64,000 nucleotides of DNA. Source: Clostridia bacterium (GTDB taxonomy: Bacteria; Bacillota; Clostridia; Lachnospirales; Lachnospiraceae). The position numbers and the translations under genes were made by a program. The notes under the pieces are model-generated. The model ran no database searches. It had not been told where the DNA came from and worked only from the letters and a program-made list of their open reading frames with translations. The stretch is from NCBI GenBank assembly GCA_910574255.1, contig CAJTAK010000010.1, forward strand, positions 1 through 64,000. Reading direction: 5' to 3'. Numbering within the stretch: position 1 is the first letter of the stretch; every line of letters starts with the position of its first letter. This document shows positions 61,433-64,000 of the stretch, piece by piece.

Positions 61433-62172
61433 AAGCTTTTTGGATTCTGTTAAAAAATGAATGTAAACTCAATATCAGAAATATGAACATGGTAATTTTC
61501 GCAGTCATTATGCCGCTGATTGTTCTGCTCATTCTGGGATTGATTTATGGTATGAAGCCTATGTTTAAGGGAGCGGAATATACATTTATGGAGCAGTCTT
61601 TCGGTGCACTCTGTACGATTTCTATTTGTGCCGGAGGGCTGATGGGGCTGCCCCTTGTTGTGTCGGAATACCGGGAACGCAAGATTTTAAAACGGTTTCA
61701 GGTAACGCCAATCAGTCCGGTCATTCTTCTTGCCGTTGAATTTACGATCTATGTATTATATTGTGGGGTATCCATGCTGACGCTGGCGATTGCCGGAATG
61801 TTGTTTTGGAAGATTCGTATAAGCGGTACGTGGACTTGCTTTCTTGGGAGCTGGCTGCTTACAATGGCATCAACCTTGAGCATTGGAATGATGGTAGGCG
61901 GTATTGCGAAGAATACAAAAACAGCCAGTGTGATTGCCTGTGCATTATATTTTCCTATGCTGATTTTTTCCGGAGCAACACTGCCATTTGAACTTCTGCC
62001 GGATTCCGTGCAAAAAGCAATCAGCATTTTTCCAATGACACAAGGCATTCGGCTTATGAAAGCAGCATTCCTCGGCCTGCCGGTTCAAAATATCAGCTTG
62101 CCCGTGATTACCATGGGAACAGTCACTATTATATGTATAGGAATATCCATTCTGTTTTTTAAGTGGGAATAA
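61429..62172 (+). CDS. ABC-2 type permease (module 2)
   Basis: 247 residues with six TM segments: MVIFAVIMPLIVLLILGLIYG, then GLPLVVSEYRERKILKRFQV and a late LIFSGATLPFELLPDSVQ. The order matches YadH/NodJ-like ABC-2 exporters. The substrate is unknown. The operon ends at the palindromic element R3. Confidence 0.88.
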   Translation: MKAFWILLKNECKLNIRNMNMVIFAVIMPLIVLLILGLIYGMKPMFKGAEYTFMEQSFGALCTISICAGGLMGLPLVVSEYRERKILKRFQVTPISPVILLAVEFTIYVLYCGVSMLTLAIAGMLFWKIRISGTWTCFLGSWLLTMASTLSIGMMVGGIAKNTKTASVIACALYFPMLIFSGATLPFELLPDSVQKAISIFPMTQGIRLMKAAFLGLPVQNISLPVITMGTVTIICIGISILFFKWE

Positions 62173-62189
62173 ATTGGGTTTGCTTGAGA

Positions 62190-62375
62190 TGATTTCCGAT
62201 ACGGACTACTAGTACAACGAATATTAAGTTATTGGCAGTTTGACTTGCCTATTTTCCTGATAGCACTACTCCCCAAGCCTCGCCGTAGCCACCGCTACGA
62301 CTGCGTTTGTGAAGCAGCACTCTCAGAAAAATATTCTGCGTCAAACTATCCAAAACTTAATTTTCGTTGAACTAG
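62190..62375. repeat. CTAG palindromic element R3 with an R1-type remnant at its left edge
   Basis: R3 (62209-62375, 167 bp) is nearly identical to R2. Immediately left, 62190-62212 (ATTTCCGATACGGACTACTAG) matches the right end of R1; the two share the CTAG. To the right CTAG-ATCGGAAAT again recalls the R1 inverted repeat. R3 therefore appears to have inserted into an older R1-type element. Confidence 0.75.
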
Positions 62376-62605
62376 ATCGGAAATGCTTGAAAATAAGTGA
62401 TGATTCTGCTATTATGATGACATCGCAACATATCTGTTTATTCTGAATCTTCAGATACGTTTTGATTCAACCGCTTATGGCCGGTCGCCATAGTTTTCAT
62501 TCAAATCATAATAGCAGGATCATACATATGAAATATCATCTGCTTTGCAGACAATGCGATTCCATTGCAGCTATTTCTATTTGTGAATCCGGAAAAGGAG
62601 GGTAA
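62376..62605. other. Intergenic region before the PD-(D/E)XK gene
   Basis: A long imperfect dyad TGATTCTGCTATTATGAT / ATCATAATAGCAGGATCA (about 62400-62523) flanks it. Possibly a further degraded element or transcription terminator. No gene is supported. Confidence 0.4.
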
Positions 62606-63790
62606 GTGGGTAAGAATAGAACCCGGGACGAGAAACAGACAGATGAGAAGCTTTTAGAGGAAGAGAGCATGTTTCCGGATCAGCTTCCGGAGGAGGTACT
62701 TAGAGAACTGACCCCGGACATTCGGAGACAGTATTTCCTTTGGGATGAGATACTAAAGAGAGAGGTGGAGCTCTATCCATGGCTAATCTTGCCGCTGATA
62801 GAAGAAAATTTCCACAAAAAGTACCGAAAGAATACAAGGCTGCAGCTACTTTCCACAGAATATACCGTAAGCCGTATTCACAAAAAGGGAGTGAAACTGC
62901 TGCATTCCATTCGTGCGGATTTACTGCTTCGGATTGGAATGGATCTGTACCATTTTGAATGTCAGATGAAAGCGGACAAAACCATGGCATTGCGGATGCT
63001 AGAGTATGATACTCACGTTGCTCTTGTACATGGGGCCGGCAAGAACCGGCTTACCTTTCCGAAATCCGTAGTACTGTATCTGAGCCACTCAAAAAACATG
63101 CCGGATTATGAGCAATGCACGCTTCATTTTCAAGATGGATCCAGTCATTTATATCAGGTGCCCGTAATGAAAGTGCAGAGCTATTCCCTGCACAGGATAG
63201 CGGAAAAACATCTGAACATTCTGATCCCTTTTTTGCCGATCCGTTTTATGAGACGTATAAGGACAGGGAAAGGAAAGAGCAGAAAAAGACTGAAAGAGGA
63301 TTTGACAGAATTCCTGGCAGAATGTATCATGATATTGAATCATGAAAAGGAAAGCGGAGTGCTGACAGAGAATGCACAGAATGATATAGCGGAATTTTTG
63401 TATAAAGCATGTGAACATCTGTTGGCAGACGAACCGGAGCTGCTTGGGGAGGTGTTTGAAGCTATGGAGCCGGCAATTAAGTTGAATCGGGAAATTATAA
63501 AGGAATTGCAGGATGATAAGAAAGAATTGCAGAATGAAAAGAAAGAATTGCAGAATGAAAAGAAAGAATTGTGGCATGACAAAGAGCAACTTCAGCAAGA
63601 TAAGATTCAATTAAGCAGACAGCTTCAAATCAAAGACAAGAAATTGGAAAAGGGAATTGTAAATTTGATTCAAAGAATCAAAAACGAGGGAAAAACACCA
63701 GCAGATGCTGAGTGCGCCCTGGAGGATGTGTTTTCTCTGGACAAAAAGGAAGCGAAAGATAAAGTGATGCTTTACTGGGAAAAGAAGTAA
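62606..63790 (+). CDS. PD-(D/E)XK (Rpn-like) protein with a heptad-repeat tail
   Basis: 394 residues, GTG start with AGGAGG 4 nt upstream. The middle part has RADLLLRIGMDLYHFECQMK: acidic D and E-x-Q residues as in the PD-(D/E)XK core of Rpn/transposase-like proteins. The tail (about 300-350) is a coiled coil built of 7-residue units KKELQNE, encoded by 21-nt tandem repeats at about 63520-63575. The C-terminus (about 350-394) looks like a small helical domain. Nuclease function is inferred from motif layout only. Confidence 0.6.
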   Translation: MGKNRTRDEKQTDEKLLEEESMFPDQLPEEVLRELTPDIRRQYFLWDEILKREVELYPWLILPLIEENFHKKYRKNTRLQLLSTEYTVSRIHKKGVKLLHSIRADLLLRIGMDLYHFECQMKADKTMALRMLEYDTHVALVHGAGKNRLTFPKSVVLYLSHSKNMPDYEQCTLHFQDGSSHLYQVPVMKVQSYSLHRIAEKHLNILIPFLPIRFMRRIRTGKGKSRKRLKEDLTEFLAECIMILNHEKESGVLTENAQNDIAEFLYKACEHLLADEPELLGEVFEAMEPAIKLNREIIKELQDDKKELQNEKKELQNEKKELWHDKEQLQQDKIQLSRQLQIKDKKLEKGIVNLIQRIKNEGKTPADAECALEDVFSLDKKEAKDKVMLYWEKK

Positions 63791-63820
63791 ACATAAAAAG
63801 GCACGGTGCACTCATAGTAC

Positions 63821-63844
63821 GGGAATAGGGCAGCCTATTCCCGA
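63821..63844. terminator. Hairpin after the PD-(D/E)XK gene
   Basis: A perfect 10-bp stem CGGGAATAGG / CCTATTCCCG with a 4-nt loop and no T run. Confidence 0.5.
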
Positions 63845-63903
63845 TTTGCCGCAATAAAAAAGGATTTCGTTTAGACAGCAGAACTATTTTGGGAGTGACA
63901 AGA

Positions 63904-64000
63904 ATGGCGTATAAAATACTGGCTGTTGATGATGACAGAGAATTACTGAAAATGCTGAAAAACTATTTTGAATTGAAAGGCTACCTGATGGATACCGCCC
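63904..64000 (+). CDS. Response regulator, N-terminus only (cut by window end)
   Basis: 32 codons visible: MAYKILAVDDDRELLKMLKN, the receiver domain start with the acidic pair. The output domain is outside the window. Likely an OmpR-type regulator followed by a kinase gene, as is common for such loci. Confidence 0.85.
   Translation, partial: MAYKILAVDDDRELLKMLKNYFELKGYLMDTA

Overview
The window looks like a chromosomal segment of an anaerobic, low-to-mid G+C gut Firmicute, most likely a Lachnospiraceae member. The basis is gene content: MurT/GatD, DUF6106, AbiE and RHS debris, many sugar ABC transporters, strong AGGAGG ribosome binding sites and A/T-rich sigma-A promoters. I see no rRNA, tRNA, CRISPR array or complete prophage.

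Layout. 1-1.35 kb: a tandem structured leader followed by a transaldolase-like aldolase. 1.6-5.3 kb: an ArsP_2-type metal exporter, then debris (a twice-frameshifted chloramphenicol acetyltransferase, an IS66 element with an 8-bp target duplication, a methyltransferase tail, a 124-bp MITE). 5.3-16.3 kb: housekeeping and regulatory genes (WYL regulator with isochorismatase, MurT/GatD, CPBP protease, XRE regulator with lipoprotein, orphan SdpRI, M20 peptidase, AraC). 16.4-26 kb: a DeoR-controlled catabolic operon (FGGY kinase, two tandem mannitol-dehydrogenase paralogues, cyclase-family hydrolase, ribose-type ABC importer) with 11-bp tandem operator-like repeats. 26.2-35.8 kb: an alpha-galactoside system (binding protein, two permeases, GH36), a DUF6106 protein, a shared MsmK/UgpC ATPase and an amylosucrase-like GH13. 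36-46.7 kb: EamA exporter, hybrid histidine kinase with an orphan binding lipoprotein, thiol peroxidase, CMD-cupin protein, DUF362 ferredoxin and a frameshifted GNAT. 46.7-52.9 kb: an accessory region with an AlbA/Schlafen-type ATP-binding protein, Fic and AbiEi/AbiEii relics, and shuffled RHS tip/toxin/immunity pieces. 52.9-64 kb: small enzymes, GH25 lysozyme, HD protein, GNATs, an MGMT-family protein, two MerR-controlled ABC exporter modules, a PD-(D/E)XK (Rpn-like) protein and the start of a response regulator.

The most unusual signal is a set of structured leaders that end in AACTTAARATAGGAGG-like sequence directly at the start of unrelated genes. One form occurs as perfect or near-perfect tandem pairs (upstream of the aldolase, the DUF6106 gene and msmK). 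The other occurs singly (upstream of the EamA exporter, bcp, and both MerR/ABC exporter modules). Both fold on paper into the same three-stem layout, with compensating base changes between copies. They may be an undescribed cis-regulatory RNA superfamily. The window also holds two families of palindromic miniature elements, one with visible target-site duplications and one with CTAG ends and a nested insertion scar.
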